Shown piece by piece: positions 32,738 through 43,596 of a stretch of DNA of 64,000 nucleotides. The translations under genes were made by a program, and so were the position numbers. Below the pieces are notes generated by a model. The model was not told the origin of the DNA, ran no database searches, and worked only from the letters and a program-made list of their open reading frames with translations. Every line of letters begins with the position of its first letter. The first letter of the stretch is position 1. Location of the stretch: NCBI GenBank assembly GCA_007258455.2, contig VDFB02270651.1, forward strand, positions 489,870,711-489,934,710, in the 5' to 3' direction. This DNA comes from Sequoia sempervirens. Its lineage: Eukaryota > Streptophyta > Pinopsida > Cupressales > Cupressaceae.

Positions 32738-33944
32738 TGTTGGCAACAAAATGGTAGAAAACTAAAAGGGGGGGTGAATTAGTTTGCATGGAAATTAAAC
32801 TTATAAAACTTATCCTCATATCTGATAAATAGATATGAAAGCATAAACCATTAATACATTAGAAACACACATAACACCAAGATTTTTTACGTGGAAACCC
32901 TATTAGGGGAAAAACCACTATGGAGGTTAATCCACAAGTTTATACTCTGTTAGAAGTATAAAATAATTGTAAATGGGGAATGTAGATGCATTCAGGCGCA
33001 CTGCCTAGAGCTCACTATTCAAAAAAAGCAAGGCTTACTACCCAAAGGAAGACACACTATCTTACCAAAACATTTAGATTACATCCAAAAGATGTTGAAT
33101 TGAGAAAGTAGCATCTGCTAATGCTTGATTACAGTTTTAGTTAACCACATATACATCTGCTCACTCTTCTTCACACTTTACTTCTACCTTCAAAATATTA
33201 TAATATTATTGGCACATCATTCACACACACTCTTCAAAATGGTATAAACAATCACTCACATATATCCAAAATTAGGGATAACATCATCTACATGTCGACT
33301 TCAATAAAATATAAAATGTATACAAACTGTTAGCCCAAATTAGTAAACAAATTTTAATGTGCACAAACCAATTTCAAGCACAACATAGTGAAGACCCAAA
33401 GCAACATCCTCAATGATGAAACACCTTAAAAAATTATGCCTCGAAGATCCACAACATGCTACAATCACCTTGTTGGCCATGATAATGAAAAACATGAACA
33501 CAAAAGAAAATCACCAATCGTGAGTACAACAATCAATGTGGATGTACAACACATAGAGAGCATGATCTAGAAACATCCACAAGAATCATGAATCACTACA
33601 GAAGCATCCAAAACAACTCAGGTTACTATTATCACATTATCTTCTTTCAAGAACACCAACTGAAGCAACAGAAAACTTCCATAACATAGACTCATAACTC
33701 GATCAAATCTTCATGTAGATCTCTAAAAATTTATGTGGAGAAACTAGATATACTCAACAAGAAACCCTTTGATCCACAATATCTAATCATGAATATACTA
33801 AGCTAGCCATTAGATTGAACTTCATTGCATCATTGACAACCTGCAACTTATTTTATTACAATTTTCTCAATATCCTCGACATATACAACCTTAATGCCAA
33901 TAGTGTTGACATCAATGACAACCACATACTAGAAATATCCAACA
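32738..33944 (-). repeat. Copia 5' LTR
   Basis: TGTTGG...CCAACA ends, partner of 1556-2780. Carries GGGGGGGTGAATTAG near the inner end and GACATCAATGACAACCACAT near the outer end. Confidence 0.87.
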
Positions 33945-34865
33945 CACTTGAACCCCCCTTCAAGTGATCCCCTTTTTGTGATGTCATCCCTTTTGACACT
34001 TTTTTTTAATGAAAATAAAGGGAAATTCAAAAAAAGGGGGGTTCACTCTGCTCGAAAGGGGTCAAGGGGGGTTCGCTTGAACCCCCTTTTTTTCCCTTCT
34101 TCCCCTCTTCTACCAATTTTCTACAATTTTTTTCCTTTTGAAGCTTAGGTTGAGGATGAAAATGGAGGAAACTTCATACATCCAATTGGATGATGGTAGT
34201 CGTTAGAATGAGCTATCCATCAAATATAATTTTAATATATTTTGGTTTAATTATATTTTTGTAGTTTAATTAAACATATTTTTTTCACTAAATATCAAGC
34301 TCTCTTTTCTACACATGCTAAAAAATAGCAAATTACCAAAAAAAATTCTAAAAAAATTGTATGTACTAGATATTAATGTCCTTGATTCAAACAAAAAAAG
34401 AATTCTGATGCATAAAAAAAAGTTGTGTTAGCAATGCTTGAATTGTAAGTGGTTTGAATTCAAAACTTAATTAAGAAAAAATATTCAATAAAACAATATG
34501 AAACCAATTGCATGCACTAGATATCATAGTTATGAATCTAAATTAAAAAAAAAATAGAATTTATCCTTCATAGAAAAAATGTTGTGTTAGCAAGTACACA
34601 TCACACTAAGTTAAAAATGGTGTTTATTGATAAAAACTAGTTTTTGAAGGAGATGGAAAAGGAAATACAATTTGATTCCAATATATATATATAAAGAGAG
34701 AAAGAGAGTCTAAAGACAAAATGTCACAAATCACTAGTTTGCATCATCTTCAAATTCCTCATGGTTTAGCAGCTATAGGTGCCTAAAAGTGACAATTTAG
34801 TTTTAAAAAGTTAATTCAATGTCCAGTTTGGCCAAAAGTTGTAAACTAGTATTGTGGGATCACCC
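33945..34865 (-). mobile_element. Right part of the split non-autonomous TIR element
   Basis: Continuation of 1421-1555 beyond the copia insertion. Contains CTTTTTTT/GGGGTTCGCTTGAAC-type palindromes (34060-34085), a body matching the inverse of 3165-3960, and the terminus at 34865. Noncoding. Confidence 0.8.
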
Positions 34866-34869
34866 TAAT
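34866..34869. repeat. Target-site duplication TAAT (right copy)
   Basis: Partner of 1417-1420. Confidence 0.8.
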
Positions 34870-36017
34870 ATAGAGTACAAATACGCTCTAGATATCTAAG
34901 AGTAGTATACATCAAAATGACTCAAAAATTCCATCTATATATATTATCTTGCACATTCATTTAGACCCCTAGGATACATTAATGACTATCCTACTAGCAT
35001 GGATTTTATCCTCATTAGCCTCTATGACCATACAAGTTTCTAGGTTATTTAGCTATATATAATGTCGCTCTTTGCTCTAAGGTAACTACTAGATCATATA
35101 GTTGATGGTAATACTTAGACTCATGCCCTGTCTTTGTAGCTCACTCCATAGATCTAGCCATCTCCATTACCATAGGATCCAATCCTTATGCACATAAAAA
35201 TCATTGATCATAGTCATTTTTCACTTGAATTCCATTGCAAATCTCATTGAGCCTAATACAATTGAATAGCTATTGTATCCCTTTTTCGCCCATATGGGCC
35301 TCCCCCCATTCACTTCCCTATCATTGAGCTCAAGCTGTATCCTTCTCCCTACTAGCTACATCTAAGTCCACATAGACTCTATATCTATCTACTTGGACAC
35401 TATCCCCATAGTTCTCTACATATCCAAACCCCCTTGCAGTAAACTGCTTTATGGATACAAGATATCCCTCTCTGTTGTAGCCTAATCATGTGCTACTTGA
35501 GCCTCATCTCTCTCCTTATGGAATGCATCCATATTTGACAACACTGTACCTAGTAGCACTTGTATATCCTCCTCCTATTACCACTTATCCATATCCATCT
35601 CCTCTCCTTCCTACTCACCCTATCTTTCCCCAACTCATTATGGGCTTGATCCATCACCTTCACCTCCTCCCACCCCATCTTCATCACCTCCACTTTCCAC
35701 TCCTCCATCACGAGGTATTTTCAACCTCACTAAATGATGTATCACCCACCACTTAGTATAATAATGAGTAACATTTACATCAACTATATCTATTTATGAG
35801 ACTCAATTTTATTGGTTGCAACTATAACCATCGTATTCATGCCCAAAAATCATCCATGACCCTATCTCTTGAGTCACCCATGTAAAAACCATCTCACTCA
35901 ATAGCTTACACTATTATAAATTGAACTATCTCAACACCTTGTGAGGTAGATATTGCTCTACCACATGAGAGGTTCACCCAACCAAAAAACATGATGATTA
36001 TACATACACCAAATACT
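34870..36017. other. Unassigned flanking DNA
   Basis: Host-side sequence between the left complex and the Athila-like element, and originally contiguous with 1-1416. A Pro/His/Leu-rich frame at 35490-35756 (+) is low in complexity and probably not a gene. No repeat partner in the window. Confidence 0.4.
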
Positions 36018-37227
36018 TGTTGGCCTCCTACAATGATTTTAATAACTAATCCTTTACAACCATGATTCATAGATTGGACATCTAACCTGAATAATTATTT
36101 CAATCATCATGAAGGTGCATTTAACTTGTCAACCCAAGGACGTGAACTTGAAATGGGTTGGCATAGCATGTGAACTAGGAACTCAAAGTATCCATTTCAT
36201 TCTACAACTAAGGAACACACAATACTCAAATTAAATTGGTTGAAAAGGAATGAGACAAATGCTAAACATTAATCAATGACTAAGCTAAGCTAAAATGCAT
36301 AACAAGAATAAAAATATAAGCAACAAATAGGAAACTACTCTGTCTACTTTGGTTGCAGGAATAGTCACAGAATGAAATTCTAGTGGCTGGAGGAATAGTC
36401 AATGCCAAACTTCTAACTAAGTAATACTAAACTAATGCTAAAATATGAAGATAGATTACTCACCAAGTGGCCCCCCTTAGATAAGTATCCTCTAAAACTA
36501 ATGAGAACTTAGATGCTCAAACTTAGAACTTTATTTTATTTAGTATGAATCATGAGTACAAAAGAGTAATGTATCTATATTACTAAAAACTAGAGAGTGC
36601 AAGTATAATATCAAATCATGCAACCTCCTGAAGAAGGAGCATCATGTCATTATTTATACTAACAGTTAAACAAGGTAGTCAACTCCACAACTTGGAGGAC
36701 ACCATTTAGGTAAAATAGAGAAAATGGAGTGATGGTGGTTACACGTACATGGAATCTGGTCAGACATGCAATTCCAAATGTAGATTCAACATAATAGTAA
36801 TGCTCGTGCATCCTCAATCATTAAAGTCCACTAGAAGGCGATTACATTTAGTTGCATGAAGAATCTTCTGTCATTAGCATCTTTCACTTGGCACAATTCC
36901 TTTGCTAGACATTATGGTGCATGCCCAGCTGATAGTGTCTTCCTCAGTTTAGCATATTAAATCTACATGGTAATGTCAGTATGCATAATAATTGCACATC
37001 TATAACCACCTTAAGGAACATTCATTAACCACATGCAAAATCAGTATAGTTAATCCACATAATATACCAAATGTCCTTAAAGCTTGCAAAGATAGAATTA
37101 TGTCCAATGTCAATGATTTGAGGGAAACATTATGAAAATATCAACATTTAACATTAAATTCCATGGTATCTACCAGAAAATAAACTATAGATTCTACCCA
37201 AAATTGGACCAAAAACTAGGCTCATCA
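36018..37227 (-). repeat. Athila-like element 3' LTR (left)
   Basis: Starts TGTTGGCCTCCTACAATGATTTT, which recurs at 59476-59498 before the gypsy insertion. Ends CTAGGCTCATCA against a polypurine tract. Only these 23 bp of the partner are in the window, so the assignment rests on that match, TG...CA ends and the PPT. Confidence 0.6.
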
Positions 37228-37243
37228 CTCTCCCCAACCTAAC
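37228..37243 (-). promoter_or_regulatory. Polypurine tract of the Athila-like element
   Basis: Minus strand reads TTAGGTTGGGGAGAGT next to the LTR start TGATGAGCC. A second similar tract (TTTAGGTTGGGGGGAGGA) lies at about 40084-40101. Confidence 0.65.
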
Positions 37244-38049
37244 ATTTTATTGGTCCTCCAACAAGGGAAGGGTTGTTCTTCTTCTTGGTCAAAGCTCTAA
37301 AATTTGCAATAGATAGTTGTTCAACATCAGTGCCTATAGTGTGTGAATCAAGATCCTAATAGAATCCTCCCAATTTGTCAAATCAGTTCCATCTCTATTT
37401 TTCTACAATAATGTCATACTGGTAGAATCTGAAGTTTGGCACAGGTTGCATGACCATGGGTGGATGGAAAGTTAGGGAAGCCAAGATCACCCCTATGTTC
37501 TCCCAATTTGAATATACCTATCAATCCTTTTTAGTGATGCAACACAATTGTGGATGGAATGAGGCTCAATCTATTTCGGCTCATCAGTTAGACTATTCTA
37601 TCTTTGTGATAGACATCTTCTCATAGTTTTCTCCTTTGTTATTTCCTTTACCTCATTCTCACTATAAACTACCTCAATCCAAGGAATAATCCTATTGCCA
37701 TAACTAGGTTTGAGAAGCATTTTGTTCCATTCTCTTTAAATATCCCTTGGGTTGTTTGACTCAGCCCTAACGGGTAGAGGGATATTTGACTCCAATTGCT
37801 TATAAGCCCCATGTTGTTGTCCCCAACTAATCTCATTTTGTACCCAACATAAATTCCCTCAATTGGACATCCCCAACATACAATAGTGAGCTCCAATATT
37901 GGTCTTGAGTTACAACATAATTATATAAATAAAATTCACATAGAAAATTCTTCATTTCAAGGGAGGCAATCCTATAAGCATTGAAAAATTCAAAAAGGTT
38001 GTCAATAGAAGGATTCAAACCTAAGGCAATCTTTGACAGCTTAAAAGAG
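37244..38049 (-). other. 3' region of the env-position ORF / spacer
   Basis: Short minus-strand frames (37669-37896, 37833-38018) such as SLEMKNFLCEFYLYNYVV suggest further decayed coding, but continuity is unclear. Confidence 0.35.
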
Positions 38050-39760
38050 ATATTTCTCTTTCAAGAGCAGAGCATAGACCCTTGGATGGGTCCTAAATTC
38101 CAAGATATATGGTGCCAAGGTTGCCATATCATCCACCCTTTACTTTAGGGTGGCAATTTATGCATCTTTTTCTTCAATCTCCTCATCCATCTTTTGAATT
38201 TCCTTCTTCAATTTCTATTTTTTCTTTTTCTATTCTTCCTCCCTCATTTGAATTTCTTTCCATAAATTCAAATTCTTCATATGTACTATAAAATCATGAG
38301 GATTATGAATTCCTACAAGTATTTTTGTCGATGGTGGCTCCTCATATGGTAATATTTGCATGGACTCAAGATTTCCAGTTATCTCTAGTTGCACAGGCAC
38401 TATTTCTTCTTCCACTTCTTGTTGTAGGGACCTTCATTATTGTTCTTATTGTGGCTGCAGGAACCTCTACTCTGGTTCTAGCTATTGCTACAAGACTTCT
38501 TGCTCATGCTATAGGAAATCCTAATTTTATTCAAAATCTTTTGCACTATTAGCAAGATCGTCTAGTGTTATATTTGTTGCTTTCCTAACTATGTCTTGTT
38601 CTTTGACATTCTCCTACCCCATTGGAGCTTTAGAGTCCTCATGTGATGTCTCACCAGACTTAGGGCTTTCTTGTGGAGGTGTACCAATCACAGGCCCAAC
38701 TAGTCTTGATTTTCTAGGAGGTCTCTAACATTTTCTTTTGGCTACAAGATGAATAGTGTCAACCTTCCTCTTCTTAGAACTTGGCACCTTTCTTTCTATA
38801 GGCTATGTTTTAGCTTTCCCTTTTCTTGTTTCTACTTCTCTCTATTGTGCCCTAGTTTTCATAAAGGTTTCAAGTAGAATGTCATCATCAGAATAAAAGG
38901 AAGAACTTTCTTTTTCTAAGTGCTTTGTTTAGAAGAACCAATTTCTATGGTTTCTTCTGTTGCAGGAGGATTCACACAAGATCCAACACCAGAGGTTGAA
39001 GCACCAAGAGGGGCTTCAACCATGCTCAATCTCTTGCTAGACCTATTAGGTTGAGGTAAATCCCTAGGTTGCAAGTGCTCATGTCTAATTTGATCAACAT
39101 TTATAAATTCTTCTTAGGTCATTCTGGATACATCATGTAGAGACTTTTCAACTAGCAATTTAATCAGACAATGGTGGGAAATAGAATTATCCCTACCTTT
39201 TTGGGTCTTGACTTCTATGATTGAGAGAAGATTGTATAGCATGTTAGACACATTCATCCTCCTTCCATGCCTCAAGTGATTGAAAAGCTTGAAGTGCACA
39301 GAATGAAAATTTGACTAGTGACTCTCATAGGTGATGTATTTGATAACATAAATGACTATCGGCTTCCATGGATTGGGTAGAGACATTCTCTTTGCACTCT
39401 ATTTATCAATGCTCAATGGGGGGTCATTTGACTCTATAAATTTGGCCCTAGCTAATCTGGCATTGCTAGAGGCAGGGTAATTTTTCCATTAGCCAATAAC
39501 CCTATGACCTCTAAAATTATTTCCTTAGTTGCCACAACTTCCAACCCTTTTACTATGGCTTTCCCTTTAGAAAATGTTTCAGAGAATTCAAGGGCAATGC
39601 TTTCAACAAAGCCATCCAACTTCAAGAAGTAATTTGACCATCTACAATTTCTAACTTCAGCTAGGAATTGTGCATCCTACAATAAAACATCATACACCAT
39701 GGGTTCATTTTGAATTAACCCACCCCCCATTGTTTGCAATCAAACAAATTTTCTGCAACT
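38050..39760 (-). pseudogene. Env-position ORF of the Athila-like element (unknown function)
   Basis: Located between integrase and the 3' LTR, same strand as pol. Reads in one frame with few stops: DAQFLAEVRNCRWSNYFLKL, DGFVESIALEFSETF, KGLEVVATKEIILEVIGL, then KPIVIYVIKYITYESH and FKLFNHLRHGRRMNVSNML, SHHCLIKLLVEKSL. Similar proteins recur as an extra ORF of large plant Ty3/gypsy elements; their role is unknown. No membrane segment is evident, so env is a position, not a function. After about 39110 it becomes Ser/Pro-rich and broken (38230-38415 fragment). Confidence 0.6.
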
Positions 39761-40559
39761 TCTTTCCTATATTTCTTGACTAAAAATCAAACTCACTTTT
39801 CTATAGTACTTGCTAAATTTCTAGTGCCAATATCAATTGAATTTTATTTTCTTTGTTTCACCTTTTTGCTTGCAACTCAAGACTACATCAGGGTCAATAA
39901 TGATGAAAAAATGAATGATAAAGAGGAATTATGATGTGAAGAAATGGTAGCTGCAGTTAATGTCACTTCACACATGCATGCCGTCCTCTCACTCAGATTT
40001 AAAATCAGCTCATTTTAAATTTTCTTACATAGCCTAGCATAAATTAACACATGGGCAATATATTTACATCTTTTTCTTTCTCCTCCCCCCAACCTAAATT
40101 TGGACATGTGTCCACACATGCAAGATGGGAGTGGTGATTTGACAGGGAATGATGGAATTTTATGTAAACATCTATACTAATGTACAGTGATTAAATGAAC
40201 ACACTTAAAAGATTATTAAAGATAACAATTAATGCACACATACTTGAATGTGTGGAAGATTTGCTACAAAGATTGTGGAGAAAGTACTGCTCACCTTTTA
40301 GGGAATAAATTGAGCAATCAATGAAAATGAAGTGAAATGAGGTGAGGTTGAATAAAGTGATGGAAGAGTGAGAAAGGTGTTGATGGATGGGTGAATGGGT
40401 AGATGGATGGAGAAATGGACTTCCACATAAGTGAAAGTCTTTATTATGAGAAGTATGTACCTTAATTAGCTAGAAGGAGGGACACTAGGTCCATTTCCTT
40501 CGGCTATAGGAAGCTCGCATGTTGAATGATGGGTGAATTGTTGTAGAAACTGTTATTTG
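39761..40559. other. Spacer between env-position ORF and integrase, with a second PPT-like tract
   Basis: Contains CTCCTCCCCCCAACCTAAAT at 40081-40100, nearly the same as the 3' PPT context at 37228-37243 (CTCTCCCCAACCTAAC). Minisatellite-like GATGGATGGGTGAATGGG near 40380-40410. Confidence 0.5.
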
Positions 40560-41316
40560 GAAGCTAGCTTGTGATATAATCTGAGGCGATGACCATTGAC
40601 AAGTAATTTGAATGTGACAAGGTCAATGGTAGTAAGCTGAAAAAATCCATTAGGAAAAACCTCAACAACATCATATGGTCCCAGCCACCTTGTCTGCAAT
40701 ATTCTTGCATTGTCCCAGTACCTTGAGTCATAGAGTAGGGCCCAATCTCCTAGTTGGAATTTATTATCCTTGTAAATTTTTCATTCCCCTTGATTCTCTA
40801 ATTTTACGCTACTTTTGTATGTTGTAGGGTTGCTCTTTTTATCTCATCTAAAGCATTTAACTACATGATTCTTTCTCTTTGTGCCTTAGAAATATCCATT
40901 CCCAAATCTACTAAAGTTCGTAGAGTCTTATATTCAAAATCAACTGGCATCATTATTGTCTTTCCATACAACTCAAATGGGATGAAGCCTGTAATTGTTT
41001 TCTAGGTTGTCTTATAGGCCCAAACAACTTCTAGTAATCTATTTTCCCAATCCTTTCTATGAATAGCTATTGTTTTAGTTAGAACGGCTTCAATTTCTCT
41101 ATTGGTCACCTCAACTTGGCCATTAGCCTATGGGTGATAAGGAGTAGACTTTCTGTGCCTTATGTTGTACTCATTAATTAGTGTTGCAACAAGGGTTGAT
41201 GTGAATTGTGCCACTTGATCAGTCACTATTTTTCTTGGGACTCCATATCTTGTGAAAATATCCTCATAAAGAAATTTTACAACCTTGTTATCTCTTCCAT
41301 TCTTCATGGCCTTAAC

Positions 41317-41544
41317 TTCTACCCACTTTTAAAGATATCAAGTTTCCACAATCCATCAAGTAGTGCTATTAATTTATGGATTTGATTTTGTTTTGATTTT
41401 TCACATCGATGTTTCGAATCATACTACATGATCCTTCTCCTCCAGCTCTCTTTCATCCTGATGATGGATCATGTAGTATGATTCGAAATGTCGATGTGAA
41501 AAATCAAAACACAATCAAATCCAGAAATTAATAGTTCTACCCAC
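41317..41544. repeat. 10-bp target-site duplication TTCTACCCAC flanking a 208-bp insert
   Basis: TTCTACCCAC occurs at 41317-41326 and 41535-41544. The integrase frame continues across when one copy and the insert are removed. Confidence 0.85.
41327..41534 (-). mobile_element. 208-bp insert with about 70-bp foldback arms
   Basis: On + the insert is a 39-bp lead (TTTTAAAGATATCAAGTTTC...GTAGTG) followed by arm CTATTAATTTATGGATTTG...ACATGATCC (41366-41434), a loop of about 28 bp, and the near-perfect inverse arm GGATCATGTAGTATGATTCG...AATTAATAG ending at 41534. Arms differ at only a few positions. On the minus strand it ends CTTTAAAA next to the TSD. It could be a foldback MITE or a retroposed hairpin transcript. 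Confidence 0.75.
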
Positions 41545-42069
41545 GTTGTCACATAATCAGTGCATACCAATATATAAGACTTACCATTTGATGGAGAGTC
41601 AATGGGTCCCACAAAATCCAATGCCCACTTGTCAAAGGGAGTGATTACTACCTAACGACACAATGGTATCTCATCAGATTTGGTTGCTCTACCCATTCTT
41701 TGACATCTAACACATTTTTTGGTATACCTTTCTTCATCTTTGTGGAGTGTTGGCCAATAATATCCTATGTTCAAAACCTTCATTGTTGTGCTCTTGTCTA
41801 CAAAGTATCCTCCACATGGTTCATTGTGACATGAATTCAAAATGCCATATGTCTCATCTTCTCTCACACATCTCCTCATGGCATGGTCAGGTCCAGTATA
41901 AAACAAACATCCAACAATCCAAGAGAAAAGAAAATATTTTTTAATGAATGCCCTTTTCTCTTTTAGAGAGAAGTGAGAAGGAACTCTACCTGTGACCAAG
42001 TAATTGGCTATGTCAGCATACTAGGGTGTTTGTACACTAAGGGAGAATGGATGATCATCAGGGAAAGAG

Positions 42070-42301
42070 TCATCTATGGGTTGGTTGTCTTCTGATGTAG
42101 TTATCTTTGAAAGAAAATCTGCAACTGGCCTTCATTGGCTTATCCATAATGATTATATCAAACTCTTGTATCAACAATAACCATCTTGCCAATCTACTTG
42201 TGATCAAAGGTTTATTCATCAGATATCTAATGGATACATGATTAGTGTGCACAAAGATTTGGTAGCCTATTATGTAATGTCTAAATTTGTTCAATGCATA
42301 G
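42070..42301 (-). pseudogene. Athila-like RNase H, C-terminal part
   Basis: NKFRHYIIGYQIFVHTNHVS, then RYLMNKPLITSRLARWLLLI, QEFDIIIMDKP. This is the standard RNase H end (FR-YL-G--- V-TDH, R-ARW-L-LQEFD) with Asn for Asp in HTNHV. Upstream half is at 55261-55709. Confidence 0.82.
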
Positions 42302-42306
42302 ATTAC
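42302..42306. repeat. Target-site duplication ATTAC (left copy)
   Basis: Repeated at 55261-55265 directly after the right LTR. Confidence 0.9.
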
Positions 42307-43578
42307 TGTGATCCTAAGAATTTTATCCTATTCTAATGTGCAAAATAACTTAAAAATGCAAATGATAAAAGACTAAGGACACGTCAAGATAAGCCAAAAG
42401 AGTGATATAACAAGAAGGAAAATGGACAAAACAAGATACAAACGATTTCACCTTCCTTGCTGTTGATGTCTCCTTGATTGGCCCTTGCTTGGGATGATTT
42501 TGTGTACTCCTTAGATGGTTTGTGATGTAGCTATATGCAAGATTAAAATGTGCAAAATGATTAAAAAATATGGCTAAATGATGGAAAAGGATTGAGAATG
42601 CAAATTGGCAGCATGTAGTTATCAAATGGGTAAGTGTTGAAAATGCCCTTGAGGAGGGGGTATTTATAGGAGAATTTGAATTCTCTAGAGAATTCAACGG
42701 TCAAGATTCATCCAACAAGGTCAAGATGAAGGGCTATGGTGGGTTGAGAACCCACAAGCCCTCACATCTTGACATGTGGAGAGTGAAGTGGCCAAGGGGA
42801 TATGATGTGTAGATGATGTGGAAGAGAGGTACATGAGGTGGAGGAAGGACAAGTACCTTGCAAGTACATGGGAGATGGGAAGAATCTTGGGTGAATAAAA
42901 GTAAATTTTAAATTCACAATGATTGGAAGAATCTAGTGGATAAGACAATGTTCCCAAAAGGTGGGAGTTTGTCACATGTGCATGAGGTGACATGTCAAAT
43001 GTTCTAGAAGCCTTGTAAAGACAAAATGTGAATTAAAAATTCACATGGGGAGGAGAGAGACATGGGATGAATAAATGAGAATTAAAAATTCTAATGGGAA
43101 GGAGGGTCAATGTCCAAAAAGGAAAAATGGAAGAATTGACCAAAAAGTGGTGTTAAAAATGGCTAATGACTTTGATTAAAGTTGTGCAAACACTTGATTA
43201 TGATAATTAATGGAAGATTAGAGACAAGTGGAAAATGTAGGAGGATGTGACATTAATCCTTGATTAAGAGGATGCACACCCTAAATATGAATTAATTAAA
43301 TTAATTCATATTAGAGATGGATTATGGAGGATGCGACAAGGAGTGAGAAAAGAATTTTAAATTGATTTTAATTCAATAGATTAGGATGACTAAATTAAAT
43401 AAATTGGTGTATTTATTTAATTTAGAGAAGATAAAAGCACCAAATGAAGTATTTAATTATTAAATTAAACACTTTAAGAGTCTTATCTGAGAAGCGCAAT
43501 ATAAATTAATATTGAGAGAATTGATGAATAAAGGGGGAAATTTGATCATATGGGAGTGATCAAATTTGGGTGTCTACA
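42307..43578 (-). repeat. LARD 3' LTR
   Basis: TGTGATCCTAAGAATTTTAT to GGGTGTCTACA. On the minus strand starts TGTAGACACCC. Contains GAGAATTTGAATTCTCTAGAGAATTC near 42672, a small internal palindrome. Confidence 0.92.
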
Positions 43579-43596
43579 TTTTGCCCCTCTTCGAAA
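43579..43596 (-). promoter_or_regulatory. LARD polypurine tract
   Basis: Minus strand reads TTCGAAGAGGGGCAAAA abutting TGTAGACACCC. Confidence 0.75.

Larger units (their letters stand above)
1556..33944 (-). mobile_element. Ty1/copia LTR retrotransposon, degenerate, with nested insertions
   Basis: Element order on the minus strand: 5' LTR 32738-33944, iMet-type PBS, gag with zinc knuckle, protease, integrase, RT, RNase H, PPT and 3' LTR 1556-2780. The protease-integrase-RT order is diagnostic of copia. The RNase H frame continues across the two left insertions (3165-4226 and 4277-27907) when each is removed with one TSD copy, so the outer pieces are one element. The element alone is about 7 kb. 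A clear 5-bp TSD is not seen at its ends (left flank ...TTTCTC, right flank CACTT...). Stops, frameshifts and lost catalytic residues show that it is dead. Confidence 0.88.
1421..34865 (-). mobile_element. Non-autonomous TIR element, split by a copia element
   Basis: The element survives as 1421-1555 and 33945-34865, about 1,056 bp without the insertion. Ends are GGGTGATCACAC at the left and the inverse of GGGTGATCCCACAATA at the right, flanked by TAAT on both sides. The right part, read on the minus strand, matches the left part of the element at 3165-4226 over hundreds of bases (TGGCCAAACTGGACA, then GATGATGCAAACTAG), so orientation is minus. No coding capacity is seen. Both remaining ends hold GGTTCNNNTGAACC-like palindromes (1508-1536, 34030-34085). 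It is interpreted as an internal-deletion derivative of the 19-kb element at 8089-27232, mobilised in trans. Confidence 0.8.
40560..41999 (-). pseudogene. Athila-like integrase
   Basis: Minus strand N to C: zinc-binding domain 41999-41652 (ILNSCHNEPCGGYFVD, then NIGYYWPTLHKDEERY and CVRCQRMGRA), core (WALDFVGPIDSPSNGKSYIL, VCTDYVTTWVE, then VKAMKNGRDNKVVKFLYEDI after a 208-bp insert), and C-terminal RWLGPYDVVEVFPNGFFQL and LVNGHRLRLYHKLAS. The first core Asp (WALDF) is present. The HHCC motif keeps its two Cys, but the first His is uncertain. Stop codons at several places. Confidence 0.82.

Noticed and set aside
35490..35756. Pro/His/Leu-rich frame in the unassigned flank
   Set aside because: Low complexity (repeated PPH/LLP words), no domain, and not clearly different from composition-driven frames elsewhere.
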